Assembly: GCA_917880885.1 (NCBI GenBank)
Contig: OU862928.1
Location: 36,816,962 to 36,880,961 of the forward strand
DNA from: Limnephilus marmoratus
Taxonomy: Eukaryota; Arthropoda; Insecta; Trichoptera; Limnephilidae
Direction: 5' to 3'
Length of the DNA stretch: 64,000 nt
Part shown: positions 1-14,200 of the stretch, in pieces
How positions within the stretch are numbered: position 1 is the stretch's first letter
How the letters are laid out: every line of letters begins with the position of its first letter
The notes under the pieces: generated by a model
Told to the model about the DNA's origin: nothing
Seen by the model: the letters and a program-made list of their open reading frames with translations, nothing else
The model's database searches: none
Position numbers and translations under genes: made by a program

Positions 1-600
1 CAAGCTCAAGGGATGTTAAAATTGTATAATTGATTACACAGAGTGTAACAGGTAATCGGGTCTTTATTTTAACGTACTGAAAGTGATAAATTTTCTTAAA
101 GTGAAACTTCTTTAGTCCCATTGTGATTGAGAATTCGAATGAAACGGGAATGACGCATTACAGCACCTGCGAAGCATCAAACTCCTATCAAGGCTTTATT
201 GGTTCAGATATAAAACATTGGCTGCTTTGATTATGACCTCACTTTTCAAGGCTCCTTGGTTGAGATTGTTTTGGTAAAGTTTCGCTTCTCTCGCGTGTTA
301 ACTGCACTCGAATTTTTAAATTTTTTTTTGTGTTTAACATATTTCAACATCTTAATACACAGATTGAAGTTGTTTAAAGTTGTGTATGGAGAACGTGAAG
401 TTTTTTTCGTCGAAATAAAAGGACGTGGAACAAAATTTGTTTAATTTTGCATATAGAATCACTGGCTAAAATACCCGAAGTCCTGTTAAACTCTGTATAA
501 AATTGTATTAACTGTATTTGTGTGACTTTATTGATAAATTCATGTAATGATTAGAGTATTAAATAATAAAAAATGAAACAAGTTTTTCATTCAATAGTTC
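1..600. other. No recognisable gene or repeat
   Basis: AT-rich sequence with only very short open frames that show no recognised motif. It may be intron of the serine protease gene, whose first visible exon begins near 4.3 kb, or upstream sequence of the LINE tail that follows. Confidence 0.5.
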
Positions 601-1066
601 ATGCGGTACCTCTACATGCGAGAGTTTGGGTACTACCCTTTGTTGTATCCCTCTGATTTTCTCGCGGGAATGCTGGGACTAAATCATCTCGACGTTAGGA
701 GAAAAATTGCAATGGTACTAGTAGCACACAAGCTGCTAAACGGGCACATTTGTAATCCTGATGTCTTGGAAAGGATTTCACTTTATGTCCCAGATAACTT
801 CACCAGAGCAAGGCAACACAGACTTTTTACTTTTCCTAGCAGGACCAACCTACCAATGGTTATGCCTCTGGGGAGAATGACCTCACTATTAAACCTTTCT
901 TCCGAAATTTACATTTTTCAATCGTACTACAATCATTTCAAGAGCGAAATAAAGGTATTCTTTAGCACCTGTCATTATTAATGTACCTATATAAATAATG
1001 TATTACACTATTAACTAAAAATTGTGAAATGTAATTGGATATATATGTTAACTGTTTTTCACAATG
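601..1066 (+). mobile_element. LINE 3' fragment, C-terminal end of a jockey/I-like reverse transcriptase protein
   Basis: A 126-residue open frame (601-981) resembles the extreme C-terminal tail of APE-type LINE ORF2 proteins: a YLYMREFGYYPLLYPS stretch, a hydrophobic LLNGHICNPDVLERI stretch, then LYVPDNFTRARQHRLF and a final RTNLP segment. Neither the endonuclease nor the catalytic palm is present, so the copy is strongly 5' truncated, as usual for target-primed reverse transcription. The frame is followed by a short 3' UTR and a long AAAT tail. It cannot be an autonomous element. Family assignment beyond the jockey/I group is uncertain. Confidence 0.75.
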
Positions 1067-1231
<165 letters not shown>

Positions 1232-1839
1232 TTACACATGTACACAAAATAGATAGAGGTTATAATAATTACAGAGGATTACAATAATTTTCTAGTAAGA
1301 GTCAAGGGGTACGCAGGCTCAAAAAGGTTGACAAACGCTGGCTTACACTGATAGTTTCATAAAGAAAGCAGATACGTGAGAAGTAATTGTAATCATACGC
1401 CTGTACCGGCTTTCACAAACATGGTTATACTATTTCACTGAATTGTTAAATATGTTTATACGTATATAGTTTGTCAATTAAGAGTAGAAAATATTAAAAA
1501 TGGAACTACAAAATTTTGTAGGCTGGCAACACCAATTTAACTGTCAAATATTATTTTAAAGCGCAATTACACTGAATGTATATGATACTGTAAATCACAT
1601 TTAAAAAAAAAAATTGTTCATAAAGAAAAAAAACATTAAATCGAAAATGCACTGTTGTTAAAGTGACATAAATTTCATTAAATTTAACATAAAATTGGAT
1701 TTAACATTAGGTAGAAAGGAAGAATCACTAGTGACTTTAGTTACACTACTTTTAGATCTGAATTAGTTAAATATATTCAGATTAAAAATTAGAGACATGA
1801 TCTAAAGCCTGGACGGACAACGCTAGGTACTTAAGTTAA
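1232..1839. other. No recognisable feature
   Basis: AT-rich, no coding signal and no repeat that I can match elsewhere in the window. Confidence 0.5.
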
Positions 1840-2136
1840 TCCTACTAATATTATAAAGGCGAAAGTTTGTATGGATGTATGTATTTTTGTTGCTCTTTCA
1901 CGCAAAAACTACTGAATGAATTTTAATGAAACTTTACAATAATATAGCTCACATCAGAATAACATATAGGCTATAGCTCAGAGCTCTGCCATTATGAAAT
2001 TTGTATAAAAAAATTGCAATATGTGGAACGATTAGTAAGATATCAATAGGATAGGACAGGGGGGGAGGGGTGGGGGAGGGAGGAAGTGGATTTGGGATAG
2101 GGAAGGTGGAGGAGGCGGAGTGGGAACCCCTCCTTA
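1840..2136 (+). mobile_element. Helitron-like non-autonomous element, 5' part
   Basis: Begins TCCTACTAATATTATAAA then GCGAAAGT, the widespread arthropod Helitron-type 5' end, preceded by A (A|TC). It continues with the usual text on acting on a CAAAAACTACTGAA block and then a purine-rich GGGGAGGGG stretch (2058-2120). The 3' hairpin and CTRR end are missing because a mariner-type remnant begins at about 2137. A related 3' end, with GCGAGCGAAGCCGGGGG, is seen at 43480-43600. Confidence 0.65.
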
Positions 2137-3930
2137 TACAGGGTGGCGCAAAACTACCGATTTGGTTTGAATGTGTAATAACTTTTTTATTCAATTGTTA
2201 ATTATTATATATTTTTTTGTTTTACAGTAAATTAATGGGGAATATTTTTGGCTTAAGTGTGAAAAATTATATTCCGCAAGTGGTGGCCATTTTCGGCATC
2301 GCACATTCGTGCTCTTTCCAGTACATTTTGCATAACTTTTCGTAAAGTTTCCGGTGTTATGTCTTGAATTTAATTGTGAATGTTTTGTTTTAGATGTGGT
2401 ATGGTCGCTTATTAACGTATACCCTTTCGTTCAAATAACCCCAAAGAAAACAGTCTGGCGCTGTTAAATCCGGTGAACGTGGGGGCCAATTGAAATCGCT
2501 TCAGCGCGAAATAATGCGTTCGCCAAAGAGGTCCAGTAATATAGCCATTGTGTCCCTTGCAGTGTGGACTGTGGTTCTATCTTGTTGGAACCACAACTGT
2601 GGATGGTATTCTATAGCTGGCCTCAAAAAATTGTTCAGCATCGTTCGGTATTCAGCACCATTAATTGTAACTGAGGCGTCATGTGCATTTTCAAAGTAAT
2701 ATGAACCAATGATCCTTTCAGACGATACACCGCACCAAACAGTACACTAAAGTGGGTGTAATTGTTGCTGATGAACTGTTCTTGGATTCTTCGTAGCCCA
2801 TATCCTGAAATTTTGCTTGTTTACTAAACCATTCAATTGGAAATGGGCTTCATCACTCATTATCAAATTGTTAATGAAATCGCGATTTTCTTCTGCCTTT
2901 TGTTGGAGTGAAGTGGCATAATCAAGCCGTTATTGGTAGTCTATCGGCTTCAACTCTTGCACAAGCTGAACCTTATACGGGTTCATGTGCAATGTGGCCA
3001 AAATCCTCTGAACGGACCTCCGCGATAGCCCCAGTTGTGCCGAACGTCTTCGTGTTGATGTTTCTGGACTGTCTTGCACACTATCTACAACACGTTGGAT
3101 ATTTTCTTCCGTGTGAACCGTACGTGGTCTTTCGGTACATGGAAGGTGCCTTACTGTACCATGTTGTCATGACATGATAAGGTTGGCGGAAAGATTGAGT
3201 GGCATCTAGAGGTTTGTCCGTCCCTCCTCCAACTTCCCGACGCTTTTCTCTCTAGGGTCTTTCAATTGTAGTCCAATTACTTCTTCTAAGCACAACCGGC
3301 TAGCTGGCTAAAGGACGACTCCACTAGGTCCGTGACGTTGGACTAATAACCTTATACATTATCTGGGGGACTGCCGGGCAAACGACGATCATGACGGTTA
3401 TCCTCTATTTTTTTACCTTTTTCAAATGTTATATGTTTTATTTACTACACTTTTTATTCTTTTTTTTCTCTTCACACGCAGATGCCTGCAGTCTCAGAGT
3501 GTGTGGTCTCCCGCTGTTTATTTTTCATATATATTCTGTTTTTTTTTTCTCTATATTATATTTTCATGTTTACTAACACCAGTAGTATTAGTTTTTCTTT
3601 TTGACTATTACAGCTTAGACTGTAGGCGATCCTACATTTTCGCCACCTAACAAAGTATGTAGGGACATTGAAGGTCTAGATTCGTTTTAATAAATGTAGA
3701 GTCGTTCAAAAAAAAAATTAGATTCTTGCGAGAGCTCCGAAGGGGCGACCATAAGTCGCCTATACCGGGGCGGGACAGTGGTGGGTACTTCAATGTACCA
3801 TGTTGTCGAAAATTTGCAACCAGGCGGTTTATTGTTGGTACTGAAGGTCCAGTACGTACATTAAGCACGCTGCGTCAAAACAATTGACCGTTGATTTTCA
3901 AAATAAAATTCAACAATTTTTGATCGCTGT
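2137..3930 (-). pseudogene. Tc1/mariner-superfamily transposase remnant, split by a later insertion
   Basis: Read on the minus strand, 3905-3794 encodes the N-terminal helix-turn-helix region (PSVPTINRLVANFRQHG). 3168-2260 carries the catalytic and C-terminal part, ending in QDITPETLRKVMQNVLERA and then RMCDAENGHHL, typical of this transposase group. Stops and frameshifts break the frame. The two halves are separated by a 625-bp retroelement flanked by a 14-bp target duplication. The end at 2137 (CAGGGTGGCGCAAAA) looks like a terminal inverted repeat. The element is dead. Confidence 0.8.
3169..3793 (+). mobile_element. Retroelement X, copy 1 (unclassified LINE/SINE-like), with 14-bp target duplication
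   Basis: The insertion is bounded by TGTACCATGTTGTC at 3155-3168 and 3794-3807. Such a long duplication points to target-primed reverse transcription. It contains a GGGGGACTGCCGG motif near 3365 and a 3' block running from GGACATTGAAGGTCTAGA to GTGGTGGGTACTTCAA. Two relatives lie at 27161-27749 and 30433-31384. A hairpin lies near the 3' end: stem GGCGAC (3744-3749) pairs with GTCGCC (3755-3760). No coding region is recognised. Confidence 0.75.
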
Positions 3931-4312
3931 TCTGTTGTCTAGGGTTCCATTTCAAACTCCCCAAGTTTTCTTCACAAAATTCTGAAATAAAAATTAAAAA
4001 TATAAATAAATTTAAAAAGTTATTAAACATTCAAACCATATCGGTAGAAGTCGTTGGCAAAAGCTAGTATTAAATAAATGTGAGCAATTTCTAAACTGTG
4101 CTTTATATTTTATTACAATATCGTTATTCTTCATTATGTTAACACAAAATTGCAGTGATTTAATATACCTATATGTAATTCCAATTTTGAGATCAATGGC
4201 TATCTATATTGCAATGGAAAAATATTTTATTTTTTATTTTGATGCCTTTTTATTTTTTACAGTAGGTTACACAGTTAGTAATGGATAGATCGTGGTGATT
4301 TTAAAATTTCAG
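3931..4312. other. Intron sequence, nothing recognised
   Basis: AT-rich sequence upstream of the first visible protease exon. It ends in a usable splice acceptor, TTAAAATTTCAG. Confidence 0.5.
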
Positions 4313-4474
4313 AGTGCGGGTTGGAGGGCACGTTCGCACAGCCACTGGTAAAATATGGACAAGTCCCAAACCAACATGAATTTCCTTGGCACGTGGCCGT
4401 ATTCGACTCGGCTAAAGGATTTTATAGTCTGGAATGTGGGGGCAGCTTAGTCAGGAGCGACTTGGTGATCTCTG
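4313..4474 (+). CDS. Serine protease exon 1 of the window (N-terminal part of S1 domain)
   Basis: Acceptor TTTCAG ends at 4312 and donor GTGAGT begins at 4475. The exon starts with the last two bases of a codon, giving (E)[11 protein letters not shown], and ends one base into a codon within VIS. CG is the cysteine expected to link the light chain to the catalytic chain. The CGGSL motif holds the cysteine paired with that of AAHC. The substrate-cleft strand [13 protein letters not shown] is clear. Confidence 0.85.
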
Positions 4475-7400
4475 GTGAGTTCCGATTTTCCGATTTGAAG
4501 ACTTGATGAAGACTTGAAATTTGGTGACTCGAATTATCTCACATGTGAATTCAAGAGCATGATGATTTTCATTTTAATTTCGTATTGGGGTAAAATTGGT
4601 AATGATTGCCCATGGAATACCAGGGGTAAAATAGGTAATGATTGCTCATGGAACGCCAGGGGTAAAATAGATGTGTCGATACATATCAAACTCGCCAAAG
4701 TCCACCACCAACCATTTTTGTTTTTTTTTGTGAATTCGATTCAGCAAAAAAAAACGAATCTTTTGCTTTAGATGAATCTAACCGAAGTCCACGGTTTCCC
4801 GAAGAAATTAAGGGTGAAAGTTAACAGATTTTTAAAACCAACCTAAGTCCCACACCCGCTTCAAATCACATGAGCCAAAGTCCATTACAGCCAATCACAC
4901 ATCGTCTTCACTCTGTCATGGCCGCCATTTGTGTTTGTTCAAACTCACCAAAGTCCTACCTTTTTAATTTAAACACGCCTAAGTCTAGTAATTCTATTTC
5001 AATATCGATTACGTCCATAGGTATTATATAAAATGCGCCAAAGTCCATTAAAAAATCATCGAAAATGCAAATTTACTATAAGAAATTTATTTTGATTTTT
5101 ATTTTTCTGTGTTCCCAGGTACAATATTCATAACAAGACGTCATATTCACAGGTTTTTACTAGCTAATAGTTGAAACTAGAAAAAATCGTCATTATCCGA
5201 AAACTGTTTAAACGGGACTTAGGCGAGTTTGATGTGTCGACACAGATAATGATTGCCCATGGAAAGACAGAAGTAACATAGGTAATGATTGCCCATGGAA
5301 CGCCAGGGGTAAAATAAATAATGATTGCCCATGGAAAGACAGAGGCAACATAGGTAATGATTGACCATGGAAAGCCAGGGGTAAAATAGATAATGATTGA
5401 ACATGGAACGCCAGGGCTAAAATAGATAATGATTGCCCATGGAACGCCAGGGGTAAAATAGGTAATGATTGCCCATAGAAAGCCATGGGTAAAATGACAA
5501 TCATCCGAAGTACGTACTCCAGGTGACTCTATTTTCATAATACCTATAATGTATTTAAATTTAAAAAAAAAAACATGATTATTTCTCATATGTATGACAG
5601 CCGGCGTAGTGCATCGGTAAGGCTTTTGACTCGCACACCGTAGGTCGCGGGTTCGAATCCTGGCATGGCAAATAAATTTTATTTGATTAATTTGTGTTAT
5701 TTCATAATTTATTCATTAAAAATAATGTAGAGTATATTTACGGCACGTTCCAGAGTGGAAGATACTCTCAGTATCGCCCTGGTGTAAGACCACCATTCAG
5801 AATTGAAACGTTGCTTGAAATGGCATTAGCCGTGTTTCGTGACCAGATCTGCATAGCCAGGTACTTCCCCACCTTCCTCTTTCCCAAATCCTTCCCCTCC
5901 CCTCTACCTTCAGCCCCACAACATACCCCAATTGGGGATGCCATAGTCTCACTGCTGGCTTCAGATGGGAGTAGTTGGGACTCTTGTGGGGTATTCATAT
6001 AAAAAAATGTAGTTTCACCAGATAGTTTCTTATAATCACAGATTCGTTATATTCCCCAAAGTTATATTATGGGTCCGCTAATCTATTATACAATTCGTTT
6101 GCCGCGGATTGCGATCAATAACAAAATAAACAATTCACTGAACCGCCCAATATGCTTTAAGGGGAAAGGGGTTGAAAGAAGGACAAACTCACCTGGTTCC
6201 CACAATAGACCACTTGCATCACATTTTAAAAAAAATCCGGTTTAGGCAAATATTCTAAGACATTCTATATTTTTTTTAATCGTATTTTTGAAACCCTGGC
6301 GATTTTTTGAAAATTTCAATCCGAAAAATCAGACCATGTTAAATCACACTTTTAGTACTTTGTAAAGTAGCTAATTACTACGTGGAATAGCAAGATAATT
6401 AGGTTGAACAAATGAAGTGCTATCTACTATGTAGATAGCAGTTTGCGTGGGAGGCTGTAAGTAGCAGATACCAGCCAATTACATCTCTCTTCCGCTCACC
6501 ACAAATCAACTTTGGTTCTAATGGAACCTATGGACGCCAATCCTCGACTATACAGTCGAGGAATGTCAATTTGCAGCAAACACGAGACTCACCCTTCACG
6601 GCGTGGGCATTCTTAATGTAACACCCCTGGAAAGGAGTGGGGTGTTGCCGGTGTTGGGCTATTGCCATTAAATCCCACTTTTAAATGAGAACATAAGTAT
6701 GGTATATTGTATAAAGGAATACTGGTAATAAATGATACATAAAAAGACTCACCCGGTACCTCGAATCAATCTAATTCTAACCTATCTACCTATTTACCCC
6801 CCCCCCGGACTGCAGCTGCGAGTAGGAGGCCCTCGAGGCCTCTCCCGGAGACGCCTGGTGTGAGTTCCTACCGAAGGGGAGGCCCAGACTCTCTCCACCA
6901 ATCGGTAAAACTCCGCTCGGGATCCGCTCGACTATGACAGGCGGAATCCCATGATCCTCCGCGGGATGCCGGTCCTCCTGCTTCCTCTCCTGGCCTCGGC
7001 TCTGGAGCCGAACGATCACCGATGGTGGGGACCCATGATCCTCTCCTGACTACCGGTCCTATCCCAAATGGTGGCGACACTCTTGCTCCCTTACGGCGCG
7101 AGTTCTTAAAAATGGCGAGCTCCGCGGGTTTGTCGACCGCGGGAAAATGATTATTATCAGCGTAATCTACAATATACCGACAGGATGGCTCTGATCACTC
7201 CCGATTACAATTTTTGTGCCCGGCCACAATAACATGCCGCAGAATTATACTCGACACGATTCATCACGAACTCACTCGCGTGTTTTTGAGGGTTTTACCA
7301 TGAAAACCATTATTAAAATTTCACCAAAAATCGATTGTCGCCCGCGTATACTTTCTTTTACTCTTTCCCGTACAATTAGCACATTTTACTCCCAATGTGT

Positions 7401-8252
7401 GACCCGTCGATTTCCAAAGCGAGCCGCTCTACTCGCTTCAAAATCAAAGTGTGACGGAACCGGAAAAAACCCTATCGCGCCTCGCATAGACACCAAAATC
7501 CCGAGAGTGTCGCCAACATTATCATTTTTTTTTAAAGTACTTGACGGAATAATAAATTTTTAAGAATTGCTTCATAACAACCATTTTTTATAAACCGGAA
7601 AGACGGGACATAATTTTATGGGTGCGAAAAAACGATAATTACATAGCCGAAAATCATTTAAAAAAATAACCTTTTCCACACGAATGGCACACGAATAACG
7701 AGGCATACCAAAAATATTACATTTCATAAATATTTTTTTTCCTTAATCCATCTTATTGATCATAAATCATTATAATATTCTACTTCTATATTACTAAATC
7801 CAATTTAATATACTTGAACTTGTAAATTATAATAATAATATAAATTATAATAATATTATAATTTATATTATTATTACCATTTGTTATTTCGGCCACTGGC
7901 ATAATACCTAGGAATCTGATTCAAAATTTAAGCATATTAGATTTGTCAAAGAATTTGTATATAAAAATGCAAAAAGCAGTAATTTTAAATACATGTAGGA
8001 TTAAAAAAGATTTTTTAAATATTTATATTGAGGGATCAGTAGGATTTATAGGTTCAATTAGAAATGCCACAGAGCCGAACCCTCTGATATGAAAATATCT
8101 GGAGTCGGTGAATTATATTCCCATTTGGTCTCTAGTAGGTTGACATGTTGTTCTTGTATTGTTTTGTATTTATAATACTTATATAGTGCAATTGCATAGC
8201 GTGGATTCACTAGATGATCATTTGGGGAAGTGTATGAAAGGGTTTAGTTTTT

Positions 8253-8283
<31 letters not shown>

Positions 8284-11200
8284 GGGGGGAAAATTTAACC
8301 CGGACATTTAAATCTGGTAAATAAATCTGATTTTGTTAAAATCAGCACCATAACCATTATACCTCTAAAACACGAACACGTACAGACATCGTAAAATGTA
8401 CGGGTTCTCTTCATAACATCTATCAAAAAGTCAAACCAAATGATAAGTTTGCAGAGAACAAACAATAAATCTAGTGAACGTTAAATGTCAAATTCAACAA
8501 TTCGCCTGAAATCAAAGTGTTGCCATATAAATAAAAAAAATCAGTGTGGAGTTTTAAAAAATTAATAGAACATTTTCGGAGACGGGACATTTTCATGTAG
8601 TGACGTCACGGGCCCAAATAATGGATTTATTTATTTAAAAAAAACTGTACATTTCAAAAAAAAATTATTAACATTTTCGTAATCTTAGTATCTAGTATCT
8701 TAGTATCTATAATAAACTATCCGCACGATTTTTTTCAAGTCGTTATGAAATCCATGCAAGTGGCCTATTGAAAACCGCTGGTTTCTCATTAAACATCTCA
8801 TAAAACATCAGTGGAGGTTATCCACCACTTACCCGCCCTGGTATAAGTAACAGATGGTTACTCCTTCAAGGCTCTCTCAAGATTCTATTTTTTTTGTTAA
8901 ACGAAGCTACATTTATTTATTATTATTTCCCCCATTTTGGAGTTGTCAGTTTGGCGAACAATGTGTCAAAATTTCTCCTGAAAGAACCCCCTGCTTCTAC
9001 ACACTCTTATTAGATGTCATATAACAAAAAAATAATTGTTAAAGGTTTAGCAGTTAGAGGAGTTGTACCGGTATGATCCTGGGTTCGATTCCCAGTTGTT
9101 TTTTTTTTAATTTAAAAAAAATATGTATTGTTTAAATATTTGCATTTTGATTGGTGATGTTATGGTTGTTAATTTTTTTTTAGAATAATTTGACCTTTTT
9201 CTTGAATGGTATCAAATCTATCTTCGGGAAGACCATTAAAATATTATATGCCTTTGTAAATAAATGCTAATCCAACCATAACGCACGATGTTAATTGTGA
9301 GCCACACCTTGATGTCAAGTTTTTTGTCCGACTTTATTTGACATTTCTTTGTTTCAGTCTTTGACAAATTCAACCGTGGGGAGGTACAAATTGAGCAGCG
9401 CGTTAAGATTGTTGAAGCGTTTTACGAAAACGGTCGTTCAAATCAAAATGAATTTCGTGCACTTCGTGGGCACACTTTCACCTCAGTGGATTCGTTAACA
9501 AGCAGAATAGGCCACTTGCACGGATTTCATAATGACTTGGAAAAAATCGTGTGGATAGATTTTTTTACTAAGATTACGAAAATGTCAGTAAATTTTTTTA
9601 GAAATGTACAGTTTTTTTTTTTAAATAAATAAAAAAAATCCATTATTTGGGCTCGTGACGTCACTACATGAAAATGTCCCGTCTCCGAAAATGTTCCTAT
9701 TAATTTTGTAAAATTCCACACTGATTTATTTTTTTCATATGGAAACACTTTGATTTCAGGCGAATTTTTGAATTCGTTCACTAGATTTATTGTTTGTTCT
9801 CTGCGAACTAATCATTTGGTTTGATTTTTTGACAGATGTCATGAAGAGAACCCTGTACATTTTATGATGTCTGCATGTGTTTTAGAGGTATAATAGTGAT
9901 GGTGCTGATTTTAACAAAGTCAAATTTTATAATATCCTTATTATTATTATAATTTACAAGTACAAGTATATTAAATTGGATTTAGTAATACAGACGTTGA
10001 TCATTATAATGATTTATGATCAATAAGATGGATCAAGAAAAAAATTATTTATGAGCTGTAATATTTTTGGTATGCCTCGTTATTCTCCTGTGCCATTCGT
10101 GTGGAAAACGTTATTTTTTTAAAAAGATTTTTGGCTATGTAATTATCGCTTTTTCGCACCCGTAAAATTATATCCCGTCTTTCCGGTTTATAAAAAATGG
10201 TCTGATTTTTCGGATTGAAATTTTCAAAAAACCGCCAAGGATTCAAAAATTTGATTTAAAAAAATACGGAATGTCTTAGAATATTTGCTTAAACCGAAAA
10301 AAAAATTAAAAAATGTGATGCAAGTGGCCAATTGCCGCATTTGGGAAGATGAGAATCCACGAGTGATTATTGAAAATCCCATGCATCCACAAAGAGTGAC
10401 TGTTTTGTGCGGTTTATGGGCTGGCGGCGTCATCGGGCCCTACTTCTTCGAAAATTAGGTCGGCCAAGCAGTGACTGTGAATGGTGTTCACTATCACGAG
10501 ATGATAACGGGCTTTTTGTGGCCAGAAATTGAGGATACGGAGCTGGACAATATGTGATTCCAACGGGACGGTGCCACTTGCCACACAGCCAGCGAAACAA
10601 TGGCTCTTTTACGCGAGAAATTCAATGGCCGTGTTATCTCACGTCGCGTCGCGCGTCGCGTGGCGATGTCAATTGACCGCCACGATCATGTGATTTGAAG
10701 CCGTTGTACTTCTTTCTTTGGGGATATTTAAAAGAAAAAGTGTACGTCAAAAAGCCAAGAACGATTCAAGAGCTAAAGATGAGATTATTCGGCGCATTAA
10801 TGAGGTCTTTATATCACAATAAAAAAATTAAGATAATTCTGAAAAAAACTTTTGTTTTATTTACAACTAGCTGATCCCGGCATGCGTTGCTACGCCATTT
10901 AATAAAGAAATTGTTTCTCCCTGAATGTCCTTTCCCATTCGTCCCGTTCCCGTTCCGCCTCCCCTTCTTCTTCTGCGTCCTCTTCCCCTCTCGCGTTTCC
11001 ACTCCGTCACCTCCACTTTCCCTCTCCCCACTCCACTCCCCCCCCTTCCCCGTCCCGCGAACCCCCCTCCCGAGTTCCCCTCCCCTCTCCCAGGTCCCCC
11101 TCCCCCTTCCCGCGTTCCCCTTCCACCTTTCCCGCCTTCCCTCTTCCCTTTCCCGCTCCCTCGTCCCGCCAACCCTCTTCCCGCGTTCCATATATTCAAT

Positions 11201-14200
11201 CCCAGTACATTCAGTTCTTAAACAGCCCGCGTGCCACCTTTACAATTTTTATTCAAATTTCCATTTTTCATGTATATTAAAGTTGGTACCTAACATAGGT
11301 ATCTATTTAAAATATCTAAAATTCTTGATTCGATTCAAACTATTAGGGGAGTACCTACTTTAAATAAATTTTTCAACTTTTCAAAAATTGAATCCTGATT
11401 GAACAATCATTCATTGTTTTGCAAAATGTCATTCTCTAACACGCGAACTGTCAAACGTGCGATGTTTTCTGTTATTATCTAATTTTCTGCGCAATTTTCT
11501 TAATTTTTCTTTCCGTAAGAACCATCTTCGAACTTCAAGGAATATTCTAAAAAAAGAATTAGCGAAATCGGTTCAGCCGCTCTCGAGATTTGCGCTTACC
11601 AACAAATTTAGCGATTCATTTTTATATTATAGATTAACGTCGTGCGTTATGGTTGGACCACCCTTTATAATAATTGCGCATTTGTAGTGTTGAAAATAGA
11701 GGAATTTGGATGTTATGTTTATGATCAGTTAAGTTTGATTTTGTGATGCATTTTATTTGAATATTTGTGATATTGAATCTTTTTTTTATAGAGGTATTCA
11801 ATTTTTGGTACTTTTTGGTTTTGTTGTGACCCTTACTTTTTTATTTTCTGTTTCGTGTTCTGTTTTATGTTTTGATTAGATTTAAATTTGATCAGTTAAG
11901 TTTGATTTTTTTATTGCATTTTCTTTGAATATTTGTGATATTGAATCTTTTTTTATAGAGGTCTTTAATTTTTGGTACTGTTTGGTTTTGTTGTGACCCT
12001 TACCTTTTTTATTTTCTGTTTCGTGTTCTGTTTCAGGTTTTGTTTAGATTTATTAGTGTTACTTCTTCTTCGATGATTAATTGTCCTAAAAGCTTGAACT
12101 TACGTCTCATGGTTTTATTTCTAGCTGCGCATTGCTTCTCCTATAATACCTCATACATCTCCCGTTGGAGGGCGTCTAAATTTTGGATAGTTGCAGGAAC
12201 CAAATCTGCTCTCTGGACTTCTCAAGGACTTTACAAGCAGACCTCACAGGTAGTATTATATTTACGTATTTTTATCTGTCGATCGGTAAACATTTTTTTT
12301 TTATTATTTTATTTTTATTATTGTATAAAAGTTACATACAATGGGAATTTATACTCGCTAAACTATTGCAAGTAGCTTGTCAGCAAGAGATTATTTCCAC
12401 AGATTAGTTAAAACAATACATGAAATAATCCTAAACGCACCAGCGTGGCAACAACATACATATATTTAATTTTTTAATTTTTATATATATATTTTTTAAA
12501 TAATATGTTTTACATGGTATTTATGTGATAATTTTACATCTCAGGTTGTTTACTACCCTTCCATTGAAAGCATGTGCTTGTGTATGGAAGCGGAGTGTAC
12601 ATAAATGTTATTAGTTATTAGTTAGTACTTAAATAATTCATTGTTCATAAATATATGTGAGCTGCAGTATTTATTTTGATTATAGTGTGTATTTAAAAAA
12701 AGAAAGAATGTTATGGAAAACTAAGGATATTTGTAAGATTAATTAAGTGACAGTGGTTTTTTTCTTAAGAATATTTTTAAAATGTCTCTTGATAAGAGAG
12801 CAGTATTCGTGTTTTATCATTAATGCTTCTGATTTCTTCCGTTAGACGATTGAAAAAAGTTCTTCCCTGGTAAGTGTAATGATGCTGTGCAAAAGACGTA
12901 TTTAGTTTTGGGCATAGAAAAACCTGTCTGTTTTCATTTAAAATGGATATTTATCTTTTTCTTTTATAAAGTGAATTAATGAATTTTTAATATATAAATC
13001 TTTAAATGTGGGTACTTGAAATAATTCAACTGTTGGGTAGTCCAAGGATTTTTTTAATATAAATTTAATAATTATTCTTTGTATAATTTCTATTGGAAGA
13101 AGGTTACATTTATACGCTGATCCCCAGCTAATTTTATAATTTTGTTTACTACTTGACATATTTGTTCCTTCCATTTCAGATTTTTATCGATAATTACTCC
13201 GAGATATTTAATTTTATTTGTTGATTTTAATATTGTACAGTTTGATTTGCAATAATTTTGGCTATGAATTTTAGTATTATCGTGTATGACAATGTTAAAA
13301 TTTTTGGGAGCAACGTTTGATGGATTGCAAATGGAATTACAAATGTCTTTTCACTATTTAGTGATAATAAATTAGTGTGGAAAAAATTCTTGAGCTTGAG
13401 TTTGAATCTTCTGTGGCCTTTAATTCTACATTTTCCCAGGTCTTTTCACTAATTACTGTATCGTCGGCGTATGATATAATTTGACCATTTAAATGTTGAA
13501 AAAGATATCGTATATAAAAATATATATGTAAAAAGGATTGGTCCAAGCACTGTACCTTGGAGGATTGATTTTTACCACTTGAGGGCGGTTTTTTAAGTAG
13601 TTGGTGATCCATTTAATCGCGTTGCCTTTTATGCCAACGGGATATGCTATCGAAAGCCTTTCTGAGATCAATAAATATACCCGCACATTTTTTACCTTTA
13701 CTAATGATCCATAAATGTATGAAGTTACGTTAGCAATGTCATCTTGTATGCTGAGTGATTTAATAAAACCAAACTGGTTTTTGTGTAGAATTTTATTATT
13801 ATCTAGGAAATTTACCAATTGTTTTTTTACTATTTCTTTAAAGATCTTTCCTATGTTAGAAATAAGACAGATTGGGCGATAATTCGTTACTTGGTGTGGA
13901 TCACCTGATTTGTAAATAGGTGAGATTATTGTGTTTTTGTAGTTCATTGGAAATATTCCTTTCGTTAAACTTAAGTTCATTAAATGAGTGATGGGTTTTT
14001 TTAAGTAAGATTTCATATATTTTAACATGTGATTAAAAGTTGGTAAAACAACTACTATATCGCTGTCTGAATTACCACATTATTATGAGTGCCAATTGAG
14101 AATTTTTTAAGGCAAAGTTCAGTCTGCCTAATCCTGCACTGAAGGTTATATTACTTTGTGTTGTTTGTTTGTACAAAAAAAAAATTATTTCAAAAAATAA

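Larger units (their letters stand above)
6205..8779 (+). mobile_element. TIR element family A (about 830 bp), copy 1, interrupted twice
   Basis: Left end CAATAGACCACTTGCATCAC at 6203-6222 and right end CATGCAAGTGGCCTATTG at 8757-8774 are inverted repeats of each other. The body matches copies at 9509-10335, 28308-28710 and 43869-44703, including AGACGGGACATAATTTTATG and the GTGACGTCA region. An insertion at 6344-7582 and a LINE fragment at 7877-8317 split it. No transposase is encoded. TIR and size fit a non-autonomous Tc1/mariner-like element, but the superfamily is not proven. Confidence 0.75.

Noticed and set aside
256..444. 62-codon frame at the window start
   Set aside because: No domain, AT-rich composition, no splice context; likely chance.
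6786..7080. Overlapping minus-strand frames in the GC-rich block
   Set aside because: No motif; GC-rich sequence rarely has stops.
9049..9101. tRNA gene
   Set aside because: Only a B-box-like arm is convincing; acceptor and anticodon stems are not.
10814..11363. Pro/Ser-rich and Arg/Gly-rich proteins on both strands
   Set aside because: Polypyrimidine/polypurine tract inside a Helitron.
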